21,854 nt of DNA from a virus: IMG/VR virus record IMGVR_UViG_3300042402_003967, positions 1-21,854 of that record. The stretch is one strand, 5' to 3'. Each line of letters opens with the position of its first letter. The stretch's first letter is position 1. The notes below the pieces were generated by a model. The model ran no database searches. It was not told where the DNA came from and worked only from the letters and a program-made list of their open reading frames with translations. Shown piece by piece: positions 14,119-21,800 of this stretch. The translations under genes were made by a program, and so were the position numbers.

Positions 14119-14950
14119 TTATATAACTTTTTAATTTATCAGTTGGTTGCCATCCTAATCTTTCTATGGCATCATTATTAATTCTTAGGGTTTCTCTGTA
14201 ATTTCCTTTTACATCATCAACGTATTCTTTTTTAATATCACCAAACATATCCGCAACCTCGTTTAAAGAATAGTTTTTTCCAGTTCCCAATTCCCAAGCA
14301 TCTTCATGCTTTTCATCACTAAACGCAATCTTAATCAAACCATCTACAATATCATCAATGTGAGTAAAATCTCTTCTTTGTTCACCATCACCATGTATTT
14401 TGATTGGTTCACCTTTTTTAATTGCAGCTCTCCATAATCCAATGACAGCTGCCATATGAGAATCTACCAATTCACCAGGTCCATATACATTATAAAACCT
14501 AACTATTTCCGCATTTAAATTATAAACTTTTTTATACATTTTAATCCATTCTTCTCCCATATGTTTACTCATTGCGTATGGTGATAGTAGTGGATTGTGA
14601 TGTCGAGATGATGAACCCGAATATATTAGTTTGGATTTATTTTGAAAAGCATATTCTATAATTTGCTTTGTTCCATCTACATTACAACTAAAAGTTAGTG
14701 TTGGGTTTTTAAATGATGGTTGAATTCTACTCAATGCCGCTAAATGAAATATGTAAGTATATGGTTTATCTTCAATGTTTTCCATTGCTCTAATATCTCC
14801 ACCTAAAAAATTACATCCTTCAGGTATTTTTGCTTCCCCACCTATATAAAGATTATCTATAACATCAACCTCATATCCTCTTTTAATCAATTCTTTTGTA
14901 AGAGCATGTCCTACAAATCCACATCCACCTGTAACTAATACTTTTTTCAT
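14087..14950 (-). CDS. NAD-dependent nucleotide-sugar epimerase/dehydratase (extended SDR)
   Basis: This encodes 287 residues. The NAD motif VLVTGGCGFVG at 4-14, acidic D32, FHLAALSRIQPSF, and the catalytic S112 with Y125-x-x-x-K129 (SPYAMSKHMGEEW) place it in the extended SDR family of UDP-glucose 4-epimerase and related enzymes. RFYNVYGPGE and RRDFTHIDDIVDGLIK confirm a full domain, a little shorter than usual. I choose the ATG at 14950 rather than 14986. It makes a TAATG overlap with the upstream stop and puts the dinucleotide fold at residue 4. It would supply an activated sugar to the glycosyltransferases downstream. Exact substrate unknown. Confidence 0.9.
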   Translation of the reverse strand: MKKVLVTGGCGFVGHALTKELIKRGYEVDVIDNLYIGGEAKIPEGCNFLGGDIRAMENIEDKPYTYIFHLAALSRIQPSFKNPTLTFSCNVDGTKQIIEYAFQNKSKLIYSGSSSRHHNPLLSPYAMSKHMGEEWIKMYKKVYNLNAEIVRFYNVYGPGELVDSHMAAVIGLWRAAIKKGEPIKIHGDGEQRRDFTHIDDIVDGLIKIAFSDEKHEDAWELGTGKNYSLNEVADMFGDIKKEYVDDVKGNYRETLRINNDAIERLGWQPTDKLKSYINEIKLRNNGL

Positions 14951-15339
14951 TAAAATACTTTTTCGTTTGAATTTGTATAATGCCATGCCGAACCACTTGG
15001 GTATCCATATGTAGTAGATGTTGAAAGTGAACCACTACCCCATGATACTAAATTAGGATTTGCTATTGTAATAGTCCCACTAACTCCAGGCGTTGTTGTA
15101 AGTATCGTTCCATTTGTATCAGGTTGCTGACAAGTTACTTTGTATGGATTATATGGGTCGTATAGTGGGTATGTATTCGGCGTTCCAAACGGAAACTTTG
15201 GTGTTTCAAGAACTAATGTTTTATCCTCTACTTTTTCTAATTCTTCTTTGATTATATCCCATTGTTTTGGTGTAGGTGCATAATCATTACATGCTGTAAT
15301 AAACCCTTTTAACCAAATTGTAAACTCTTTTGATGTCAT
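14950..15339 (-). CDS. Phage-like small protein with Ser/Thr/Gly-rich tail
   Basis: This encodes 129 residues. The first 37 (MTSKEFTIWLKGFITACNDY, then PTPKQWDIIKEELEKV) resemble a short N-terminal motif I recall from several phage proteins, E-F-x-x-W-L-x-G-F with Q-x-x-I-I-K about 20 residues on. This is a memory, not a search. The rest is low-complexity and aromatic/polar (FPFGTPNTYPLYDPYNPYK, then GSLSTSTTYGYPSGSAWHY), like a surface-exposed or tail-associated segment. No enzyme motif is seen. It is 2 bases from its upstream neighbour and TAATG-coupled to the epimerase. Confidence 0.55.
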   Translation of the reverse strand: MTSKEFTIWLKGFITACNDYAPTPKQWDIIKEELEKVEDKTLVLETPKFPFGTPNTYPLYDPYNPYKVTCQQPDTNGTILTTTPGVSGTITIANPNLVSWGSGSLSTSTTYGYPSGSAWHYTNSNEKVF

Positions 15340-15341
15340 AA

Positions 15342-15815
15342 CTATTTATTTTGTTTTTGTGATTTACTACTTATACCCTCTACATTTAATCTTTTTGGTG
15401 TTAATTCATTTACATCCATATTCAATTCTAAGACTCTACCAAATCCACTAAGTTTATAAGTTCTATATGCATTTTTATTTATTATTGGAACTTTTTTAAC
15501 AATTGATTCATATAATTTTCTGGAAGAACCCTCAAACTCAATTTCTTCATTTTCTTCGTTTACAAATTTTCCTAAAAATCTTCTTATCAAATCCGGTCTT
15601 ATATCCGATACCTTTACCGCATGCACTATATCTTTTGCTCTAGAAACAAATAAAGTAAATATGATTGGTGCATTTGCATCCGAATATCTTCCTTTAGTTC
15701 CATCAACATATTCATATTCTTTAATAAGATAAAAATTTGCTCTGGTCATTTTATTTGCCATTACAATATTTTTATCATTTATATATCTACGATATATTGG
15801 GTTATATGCTGGCAT
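15342..15815 (-). CDS. Conserved-looking phage protein of unknown function
   Basis: This encodes 157 residues and is not recognised. It starts MPAYNPIYRRYINDKNIVMA, has an aromatic/charged core (ANFYLIKEYEYVDGTKGRY) and a beta-rich APIIFTLFVSRAKDIVHAV. It ends in a KLSGFGRVLELNMDVNEL segment and a basic tail. There is no signal peptide or membrane segment. A second in-frame ATG at M19 is possible. The start overlaps the GT4-like stop as TAATG. With its neighbour at 14950-15339 it forms a non-sugar pair set among sugar genes. Confidence 0.55.
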   Translation of the reverse strand: MPAYNPIYRRYINDKNIVMANKMTRANFYLIKEYEYVDGTKGRYSDANAPIIFTLFVSRAKDIVHAVKVSDIRPDLIRRFLGKFVNEENEEIEFEGSSRKLYESIVKKVPIINKNAYRTYKLSGFGRVLELNMDVNELTPKRLNVEGISSKSQKQNK

Positions 15816-17086
15816 TATTTTTTATTTAACATTTTCAATTTAGGTAACTGAATTTGCTGAAACTTTGGTTGTATCTTATTATAAATACCATATTGATTCA
15901 AAATACCATCAAACAATTTAGTCATTTTTTCTAAGCTAAAATTTTGTTTGTTTTGTTTACCCAATTGGAAAGATGCTACTTTATATTTATCATAATTTTT
16001 GTAAACATCTTTAATACTTTGTAACGCCTTTGAAATGTTTACATTAAACCATTGTGCTTCTTTTAATAAGAATTGATTTGCTGCAGATTCATGTACTGGC
16101 TTTAATTCACCTTCTAATAAAACTGCACCTTCTTTTAAGAAATCTAAATGTCCAGACCAATTTGAAACAATCACAGGTTTTCCTGTCAAACTGAATTCTA
16201 ACAATGGTCTACCAAATCCTTCACCTTTTGTAAAATTTAACATTGCCTTTACCTTTGGGTGTTCATACAATCCGTTCATTTCCGATGGAGTTAAATCCCC
16301 ATGCAAAAGATAAACAGGAACTTTTTTATAATCCTTTCCCAATGCTTCTCTTATTTTTTTAACCATACTTTCTCTATCCAAAACACTAAATCCTGCGGAT
16401 GATGTTTTTAGAACTAATGCTGGCTTTTTCTTTTCATCTTTAAACGCCATAGCAAATGTTTTAATCATCATTCCTACATTCTTTCTATCTTCACCCAAAT
16501 CACCTTGCAACCAATGTCCTACAAATAAAAATGCAAAATCTTCTTTAACATTATCTAATTCGGTAATATGTGCTACGTGCTCAGTTCCAAAATCCATTTC
16601 ATCAAACCCTTCAAATAAAATCTCAACTGGCTTTTCAATTTTATGCTGACGTATTAATTGGTTTGTTTGCTTATCAGCCTCATTGTAAATAGTTTTCACT
16701 AAACTATCTTTTGAATGTTGTGATGGTGCAATAATCAAATCCATTCTATTACAACCATGAATCCAATCCAAAGGACAATGTGTTGTTTCAATTGCTGCGG
16801 TAATTCCAATATTATAAAATCCTAATGGTTGAAATTCGTTTGGAACTGTCACCTGAATGTAAATATCTGGCTTCTCTTGAATATTTGGAACAATACTATT
16901 AACTATCCATTTATGAAATTCGTTATCATAATTAAGTGCATCCATTGGAGTTGCTCCCCAACGAGTACTAATTACTTTGATTTCAAATTTATCTAATTTA
17001 TAAAGAGAATGTAATAAATCTCTCGCGTGGTCACCATATCCACTTCTTGTTGCTACTGGTGCCTGAAATACTAATGTTGGTTTCAT
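15815..17086 (-). CDS. GT-B glycosyltransferase, GT4-like
   Basis: This encodes 423 residues and a complete GT-B fold. The N-terminal half has QAPVATRSGYGDHARDLL with the glycine loop (SGYG 15-18). The C-terminal half has FLFVGHWLQGDLGEDRKNV, the basic donor-phosphate segment, and FTKGEGFGRPLLEFSLTGKP with the E-x7-E pair (E289, E297). GT4 retaining transferases build polysaccharides, lipopolysaccharide or glycoproteins in the cytoplasm. Together with the next gene it forms a tandem pair 1 base apart. The acceptor is not known. Confidence 0.85.
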   Translation of the reverse strand: MKPTLVFQAPVATRSGYGDHARDLLHSLYKLDKFEIKVISTRWGATPMDALNYDNEFHKWIVNSIVPNIQEKPDIYIQVTVPNEFQPLGFYNIGITAAIETTHCPLDWIHGCNRMDLIIAPSQHSKDSLVKTIYNEADKQTNQLIRQHKIEKPVEILFEGFDEMDFGTEHVAHITELDNVKEDFAFLFVGHWLQGDLGEDRKNVGMMIKTFAMAFKDEKKKPALVLKTSSAGFSVLDRESMVKKIREALGKDYKKVPVYLLHGDLTPSEMNGLYEHPKVKAMLNFTKGEGFGRPLLEFSLTGKPVIVSNWSGHLDFLKEGAVLLEGELKPVHESAANQFLLKEAQWFNVNISKALQSIKDVYKNYDKYKVASFQLGKQNKQNFSLEKMTKLFDGILNQYGIYNKIQPKFQQIQLPKLKMLNKK

Positions 17087-17087
17087 A

Positions 17088-18467
17088 CTATAACTCTATT
17101 AATGTATATTTTTTACGTGGTTTCCAATTTGCGAATGCACCTTCCATTCCATCTACTAATGCCTGACACATTGCTTCTCTATTTAATTTACCTTCTCCCA
17201 TAAAGTATTTTCTACCTTTAAGTCCGGCCGCTTTTCTTGCTTCCCTACCCATATCATACCAATCTCTAATTAATGGTGCCACATCTATAAAATCAACTCT
17301 ATCATCAAAGATATATGGAGTAGGAACTGAACCTGTTGTTGAACGAACTGGCCAAATTGGTTTAACCCAATCTCCCCAAACGTGTGTATTCTTTTTGTAT
17401 CTGTCGTGTAAAGAACCAATCTCTACATAATCTTCTTCCATCAATAATTTACCACTTCCTTTTTCTCTAAATCCACATTGGTCTTGCATACCACCGGTCA
17501 CATTTACAATGATTGGTGTTCCTGCCATTACCGATTCTGCCGTTGCTAATCCAAATCCCTCATTAGATGCTAAATTGATTGTTACATCTGCCAAATTGTA
17601 AAGATAATTTAATTCTTGTTCACTAAATTTATCAGGTAAAAATATTACTTCGGAATCCGGCATACAATGTTCAACAAATCTAGGTAAATCCGTTCCATGT
17701 TCTTGCACAGGTTCTGTATGCATTACCATGCAAACCTTATCCTGTTGTTCTGGTCTTAGTGTTTGTCTAAATTCATCAAATGCTAACATTGCATCCATAG
17801 GTTGTTTTCTACGAATATTTCTATTATTCCAATATAAAATAAATTCATAGTCTTTATCTCCTAATACTCTTTTCTTAAAATCTTCTGGAACATCTACTGG
17901 TTTGTATAATTCCGAATTGATACCATGTGGAACATAACTTACTTGCCAATCTTCTAATTTATTCCAATATGTTTCTTTATCCCAATTTCCAACTCTCTTT
18001 ACAATACCATATGTTTGTTTAGAAATACATCCCAACCAATCACAACTTTCGTAGTAATCTCTATTGTATTTTGGGTCTGGCAAATCATCCCAAATATGAT
18101 AAAAGAATAAAGGACAAGTTTGTCTAATTTCATGCTCAATCTCATATAACCAAATCCAATATCTTGGGTCGGTAAAGTGTAAGATAGCATCGGGTTTTTC
18201 AACCATTAATAATTGTCTAATTATATCAGCGTTGCCATATCCATCCGAAGGATATAATTTTACATATGCATCTTTTATACCGGTTTCATTTTGAACACTT
18301 TCACTAAGGTCAAATACTTTACCTTGGTCTGGATGTTTAATTGCTGCTCCTAATTGAACCCAATCGTATTTATCGACCGTTCCTAATACTAATTGTTTTG
18401 AAACATTTGCGATACCACTCGTCATACGAAGGTCATCGGAAAGTAACAGAATTTTCTTTTTAGCCAT
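17088..18467 (-). CDS. GT-B glycosyltransferase, GT4-like
   Basis: This encodes 459 residues. KILLLSDDLRMTSGIANVSK at 5-24 is the N-terminal glycine-loop region. WNNRNIRRKQPMDAMLAFDE at 213-232 holds the basic residues that contact the donor diphosphate. LASNEGFGLATAESVMAGTP at 299-318 carries the E-x7-E pair (E303, E311). The protein is longer than the typical 370-400 residues, mostly in an extra stretch around 345-425. It is separated by 29 bases from the upstream nuclease gene and by 1 base from the second GT4-like gene, so the two are probably expressed together and may act in sequence. Confidence 0.85.
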   Translation of the reverse strand: MAKKKILLLSDDLRMTSGIANVSKQLVLGTVDKYDWVQLGAAIKHPDQGKVFDLSESVQNETGIKDAYVKLYPSDGYGNADIIRQLLMVEKPDAILHFTDPRYWIWLYEIEHEIRQTCPLFFYHIWDDLPDPKYNRDYYESCDWLGCISKQTYGIVKRVGNWDKETYWNKLEDWQVSYVPHGINSELYKPVDVPEDFKKRVLGDKDYEFILYWNNRNIRRKQPMDAMLAFDEFRQTLRPEQQDKVCMVMHTEPVQEHGTDLPRFVEHCMPDSEVIFLPDKFSEQELNYLYNLADVTINLASNEGFGLATAESVMAGTPIIVNVTGGMQDQCGFREKGSGKLLMEEDYVEIGSLHDRYKKNTHVWGDWVKPIWPVRSTTGSVPTPYIFDDRVDFIDVAPLIRDWYDMGREARKAAGLKGRKYFMGEGKLNREAMCQALVDGMEGAFANWKPRKKYTLIEL

Positions 18468-18496
18468 AACTTTGTTTAAAATATATATTTTTATTT

Positions 18497-19357
18497 TTAT
18501 TTTTTACCGTCACAATGTTTACCTAAAAATTCACACCAATCACATAGTTTAGATGGTTTTTTAGGATATTCCACATCTTTGTAATTTCCAGCTGCATCAA
18601 ATACCGAATCAACAAATTCTTTGAATCCTTTCCATGCTTTATTGATTGATGGTTTTCCATTTGCCGGTATATGTTTACTCATTCTATATGTTGGAATATC
18701 TTCAACTACTTCTACTTTTCGTTTTAGTATGATAAATTCAACATCAATCATATCTTCAGAAATTTTAAGTAATTCAGCATAGAATTTTTTGTATAATAAG
18801 ATTTGTGCGTTCTTTATAGGGTCTGATTTTTGATATTTAGACCATCCTCGTGTTGATGTTTTAAAGTCGATTATACGATACCTACCATTAAATGTATCTC
18901 TTATAACCAAATCAATAAATCCCATAAAATTTACGTTCTCTGCTATCTTAGTATTGATTGGTTGTTCAATGGCTACCAATTCATCATGTTTTAATGAAAA
19001 GAATCGATTAAAATTTTTTGATTTCTGAAACCAATCTAATAAGATATTTCCATCTTCTAAAAACTCTACCATTTCTTCTTTCGAACATATAGAAATCTGT
19101 CCACCATTTGATTCTTTGATATAAGTTTCTCTCATTCTTTCTTTAAGAAACTCTTTCAAATTAATCATTTTATCTGCCTGTGTTTTTGATATTTTTAAAA
19201 CCTTATCTAAATAATGTTGTAAGGTTTCGTGCATAGCTGTTCCAAAAACGGAATGTATATTAGAAGTGGATTCTGATAATCCATCTATGTATGCTAATTT
19301 GTATTGTTGTGGACATGAACTCCACATACTATATTGTGAAAATGATACTCTTGCCAT
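18497..19357 (-). CDS. PD-(D/E)XK nuclease, RecB/Cas4-like, with probable Fe-S cluster
   Basis: This encodes 286 residues. The RecB-type core is visible: H43 in VFGTAMHETLQHY, D149 in MGFIDLVI, D164-x-K166 in RIIDFKTSTRGW, and QILLYKKFY. Four cysteines have the spacing of AddB/Cas4-type Fe-S nucleases, with one at the N-terminus (C15, MWSSCPQQYK) and three at the C-terminus (C272, C275, C282 in LCDWCEFLGKHCDGK). Such proteins trim or resect DNA ends. The gene is in the replication-proximal part of the window, next to the clamp-loader operon, so a role in phage DNA processing or recombination is likely. The phage's own iscU and iscA could serve it. Confidence 0.88.
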   Translation of the reverse strand: MARVSFSQYSMWSSCPQQYKLAYIDGLSESTSNIHSVFGTAMHETLQHYLDKVLKISKTQADKMINLKEFLKERMRETYIKESNGGQISICSKEEMVEFLEDGNILLDWFQKSKNFNRFFSLKHDELVAIEQPINTKIAENVNFMGFIDLVIRDTFNGRYRIIDFKTSTRGWSKYQKSDPIKNAQILLYKKFYAELLKISEDMIDVEFIILKRKVEVVEDIPTYRMSKHIPANGKPSINKAWKGFKEFVDSVFDAAGNYKDVEYPKKPSKLCDWCEFLGKHCDGKK

Positions 19358-19393
19358 AAATCTAATATAACCAATTTATTTGGATTCACCAAA

Positions 19394-20140
19394 TTATATT
19401 ATACTTTTTAACTTGGGAAAGTTAAAAATTGCGTATCTGCCAGGACCCGATACCACTTTTGTAACACCGTGGTTTACATCATGTTTTGATAAATCCATAA
19501 GTGCAACCATTCCTAATTCAGGAATAACTCTTTCACCATTCAATAAAAGAATCCCACCGTTTTCTTCTTTGTAATCTTTATTTAAGTAAATTAAAATTGA
19601 ACATAAATTCACATTCATACCATCTGAATGTGGTCTAAATCTATTATTAATATCATAATAACTAAATTGCAATTCATCATGTATTAATTCATTTTTATCG
19701 ATATTATCGTAAAAATATTTTAATATATTGTTTGTGGTTTTTACAATGATTTTTTCTAAATTAATATTATCACCTAACAAAGTTATATTATTTGTTTTAT
19801 AATTTGAATTTGTTTTTTTTAAAAAAGAATCAACATATTGTAAATTATTTTCTAAATACCATACTTGCGAAATTTCATCATCGTTTTTACAATTATTAAT
19901 TAATTCTAATTGTTTTTCTTTTGCATCATAAAAAGAACGAATTGGACTCGTATATCTTATACTTGTATTTATATCATCATATCTAAAAGAATGAAAAAGT
20001 TCTCTTAAATTTTTTTTATCATCACATATCAAAAATTTTTCAATAAAATTATAAAATTCTAAATCAAAATCTTTAATATTAAAAGAACAATATCCTTTTT
20101 CTATAAAATGTTTTTTTGCATCATTAAAGTCAATATTCAT
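19394..20140 (-). CDS. 2-oxoglutarate/Fe(II)-dependent oxygenase (prolyl-4-hydroxylase-like), copy 2
   Basis: This encodes 248 residues. The iron ligands are H171 and D173 (FRPHSDGMNVN) and H224 (VNHGVTKVV), and R235 (GPGRYAIFNF) would bind 2-oxoglutarate. LCSILIYLNKDYKEENGGIL joins them. The domain runs parallel to the copy at 6955-7719 along its length, including the N-terminal EFYNF and SQVWYLE segments, so the two arose by duplication or were captured together. Here it lies between the clamp-loader small subunit and the nuclease, a different position from the other copy. The target is unknown; protein, nucleotide or small-molecule hydroxylation are all possible. Confidence 0.85.
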   Translation of the reverse strand: MNIDFNDAKKHFIEKGYCSFNIKDFDLEFYNFIEKFLICDDKKNLRELFHSFRYDDINTSIRYTSPIRSFYDAKEKQLELINNCKNDDEISQVWYLENNLQYVDSFLKKTNSNYKTNNITLLGDNINLEKIIVKTTNNILKYFYDNIDKNELIHDELQFSYYDINNRFRPHSDGMNVNLCSILIYLNKDYKEENGGILLLNGERVIPELGMVALMDLSKHDVNHGVTKVVSGPGRYAIFNFPKLKSII

Positions 20141-20160
20141 ATTATTTTTTTATATAAATA

Positions 20161-20613
20161 TTATATTTTAAGTTTCAATTTTGTTATTTGTTTTTTATCA
20201 GTTCCGTATTTTTCACAAATATATTTGATATTTTCTCTACCTTCTCTTGTTGAATAAAGAACTTCAATATATTCCAATGCCTCTTTTTCTGAACATTGAA
20301 ATTCTTTTTTAATTAAATCTATTAAAAATTCTTCGTATTTATCTTCTGATTTACCTTTTGTATATTTTAAAAATTGTTTACCCTTTGGAATAATACTAAT
20401 ATATAATTTATACATTTCTTTTGGTTGAAGTGTTTGGGTTAACGGAAGTAAAGTTGCAATCAATTCTACCCATTCCGGTTTCATAGAAAGAAAACGATTA
20501 ATCATAAAATTACTCCATGATTTCAAATCTTCTTCTGAAAGTTTGTCGAAATACTTTGGGTCTTGTTCTGCGGTTATTGCATTAAGATGGTCGAATAACT
20601 TTTTAACTGCCAT
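20161..20613 (-). CDS. 62: Clamp-loader small subunit, T4 gp62-like
   Basis: This encodes 150 residues against 187 in T4. SWSNFMINRFLSMKPEWVEL at 32-51 lines up with the K-F-M-V-E-N-A-L-S-Q-F-P region of T4 gp62. YISIIPKGKQFLKYTKGK at 71-88 lines up with its Y-L-M-A-A-V-P-R-G-K-R-Y-G-K-W-A-K segment. In T4, one gp62 joins four gp44 subunits to load the gp45 sliding clamp. The shorter length is mainly in the C-terminal region. The position two genes after the gp44-like ATPase, with TAATG coupling on the way, supports the call. The alignment is by eye against remembered T4 sequence. Confidence 0.8.
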   Translation of the reverse strand: MAVKKLFDHLNAITAEQDPKYFDKLSEEDLKSWSNFMINRFLSMKPEWVELIATLLPLTQTLQPKEMYKLYISIIPKGKQFLKYTKGKSEDKYEEFLIDLIKKEFQCSEKEALEYIEVLYSTREGRENIKYICEKYGTDKKQITKLKLKI

Positions 20614-20852
20614 TATTCTACAATTTTTTTATCTTGTAATTCCTGTGGTAATAACTCTTGTAAAGGTTTTCCACAACTTGCACATACATATAATTCAATC
20701 GGCATAACTGAATCTTTTGGTGCACCTGTTAATAATCTACTAATTTTTTTGAATCTATAACCTGGTAAAAAAATCTTTCCACCACATTCGCAATCCATAT
20801 CTCTCGCATCATTTAAATTAAAATTCGGCGGTAATTGGTTCATTTGTTCCAT
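20613..20852 (-). CDS. Small zinc-ribbon-like protein between clamp-loader genes
   Basis: This encodes 79 residues with four cysteines in two pairs, C21/C23 (DCECGGKIF) and C57/C60 (YVCASCGKPL), as in a zinc ribbon. Between them is a basic segment, GYRFKKISRLLTGAPKDSVM. It has no membrane segment and no enzyme motif. It is joined by TAATG overlaps to the gp44-like ATPase upstream and the gp62-like subunit downstream, so it should be made in step with them. A role in replication or late transcription is suggested by position only. The fold call rests on the cysteines. The C-x-C first pair is less common than C-x-x-C. Confidence 0.65.
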   Translation of the reverse strand: MEQMNQLPPNFNLNDARDMDCECGGKIFLPGYRFKKISRLLTGAPKDSVMPIELYVCASCGKPLQELLPQELQDKKIVE

Positions 20853-21799
20853 TATTTTATAATATTTAAAATTTGTATAATTGTGCTCATAAACACTATT
20901 TCTTTATCAACCACTAATGCATCTTTGGATAATCCTTCTGCAATAGTAAGTATAACGTTTGCTGTATTTCCACTTGCATACTCATCAACTTTATCGTATA
21001 ACATTGTATACATTTCGGAATAGTCATTTAGTTTATTATCAGCTACTGCCTGTCTAATTTTCATAAACATATTTCTCTTATCATCATCCGATTTTAAAAG
21101 GTCAATAAGTTTAGTTGCAAAATTTGCTTCAACCATTACCTTGTGGTCTACTTTCAATTCACCTTTTGCAGATTGTAATTGACAAGTATTAAGTATTCTT
21201 CTAATATCTGGATAATATGAATTAATCACATCAGCCATATTCTTTGGTTCATACTTAATCTTTTCAGCATCTAATATCTTTGCTACCTGAACTGCAACAT
21301 CCTTTTTAGTTGGAGGAGTAATTGCGAAAGATTGACATCTACTTTGGATAGGGTCAATGATTTTCTCAATGTAGTTACAAGTTAGGATGAAACGACAATG
21401 CTTGCTGAATGTTTCCATTAAGTTTCTCAAAATCGCTTGTGCTCCCGGTGTCATATAATCAAACTCATCTAAGATGATTACTTTGAAACCTGCAAATCCA
21501 ACCGATGATGCAAAGTTCTTAACTTTTGTTCTTACGGTATCCACATTGTTTTCATCCGATGCGTTGATAATCATAAAGTCACATTTGATTGTGTTTACGA
21601 TTAGTTTAGCAAGTGTGGTTTTACCCGTGCCCGCTTTTCCATACAACAATAAATGTGGTATGTCGTTTGCATCTAAATATTGCTGAATTGTTTCTTTGAT
21701 GGTTTCATTACCAACATAGTCAGCAAGAGTTTGTGGACGGTATTTCTCCACCCACAAACTATGTTCTCTTTTGTTTATATCGTTTGCGAAAAAACTCAT
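20852..21799 (-). CDS. 44: Clamp-loader ATPase subunit, T4 gp44-like / RFC small-subunit-like AAA+
   Basis: This encodes 315 residues. It has EKYRPQTLADYVGN at 18-31 and Walker A LYGKAGTGKTTLAK at 52-65. Walker B is VIILDEFDYM at 107-116; its D-E-F-D (111-114) is the form seen in T4 gp44 rather than D-E-A-D. FILTCNYIEKIIDPIQSRC at 137-155 has sensor 1 and the S-R-C arginine finger. FASSVGFAGFKV parallels a similar N-F-A-S-A-A-S-F-D-G stretch of gp44. It loads the sliding clamp at primer ends. It begins 1 base after the dut stop and is TAATG-coupled to the zinc-ribbon gene. The archaeal/T4-type loader distinguishes this from bacterial DnaX systems. Confidence 0.92.
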   Translation of the reverse strand: MSFFANDINKREHSLWVEKYRPQTLADYVGNETIKETIQQYLDANDIPHLLLYGKAGTGKTTLAKLIVNTIKCDFMIINASDENNVDTVRTKVKNFASSVGFAGFKVIILDEFDYMTPGAQAILRNLMETFSKHCRFILTCNYIEKIIDPIQSRCQSFAITPPTKKDVAVQVAKILDAEKIKYEPKNMADVINSYYPDIRRILNTCQLQSAKGELKVDHKVMVEANFATKLIDLLKSDDDKRNMFMKIRQAVADNKLNDYSEMYTMLYDKVDEYASGNTANVILTIAEGLSKDALVVDKEIVFMSTIIQILNIIK

Positions 21800-21800
21800 A

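Noticed and set aside
14951-14986. Longer start for the epimerase
   Set aside because: The extra 12 residues precede the dinucleotide-binding strand, and the ATG at 14950 forms a TAATG junction with the upstream stop.
17999-18202. Minus-strand 67-codon frame inside the GT4-like gene
   Set aside because: It is out of frame with a gene that has full GT-B motifs.
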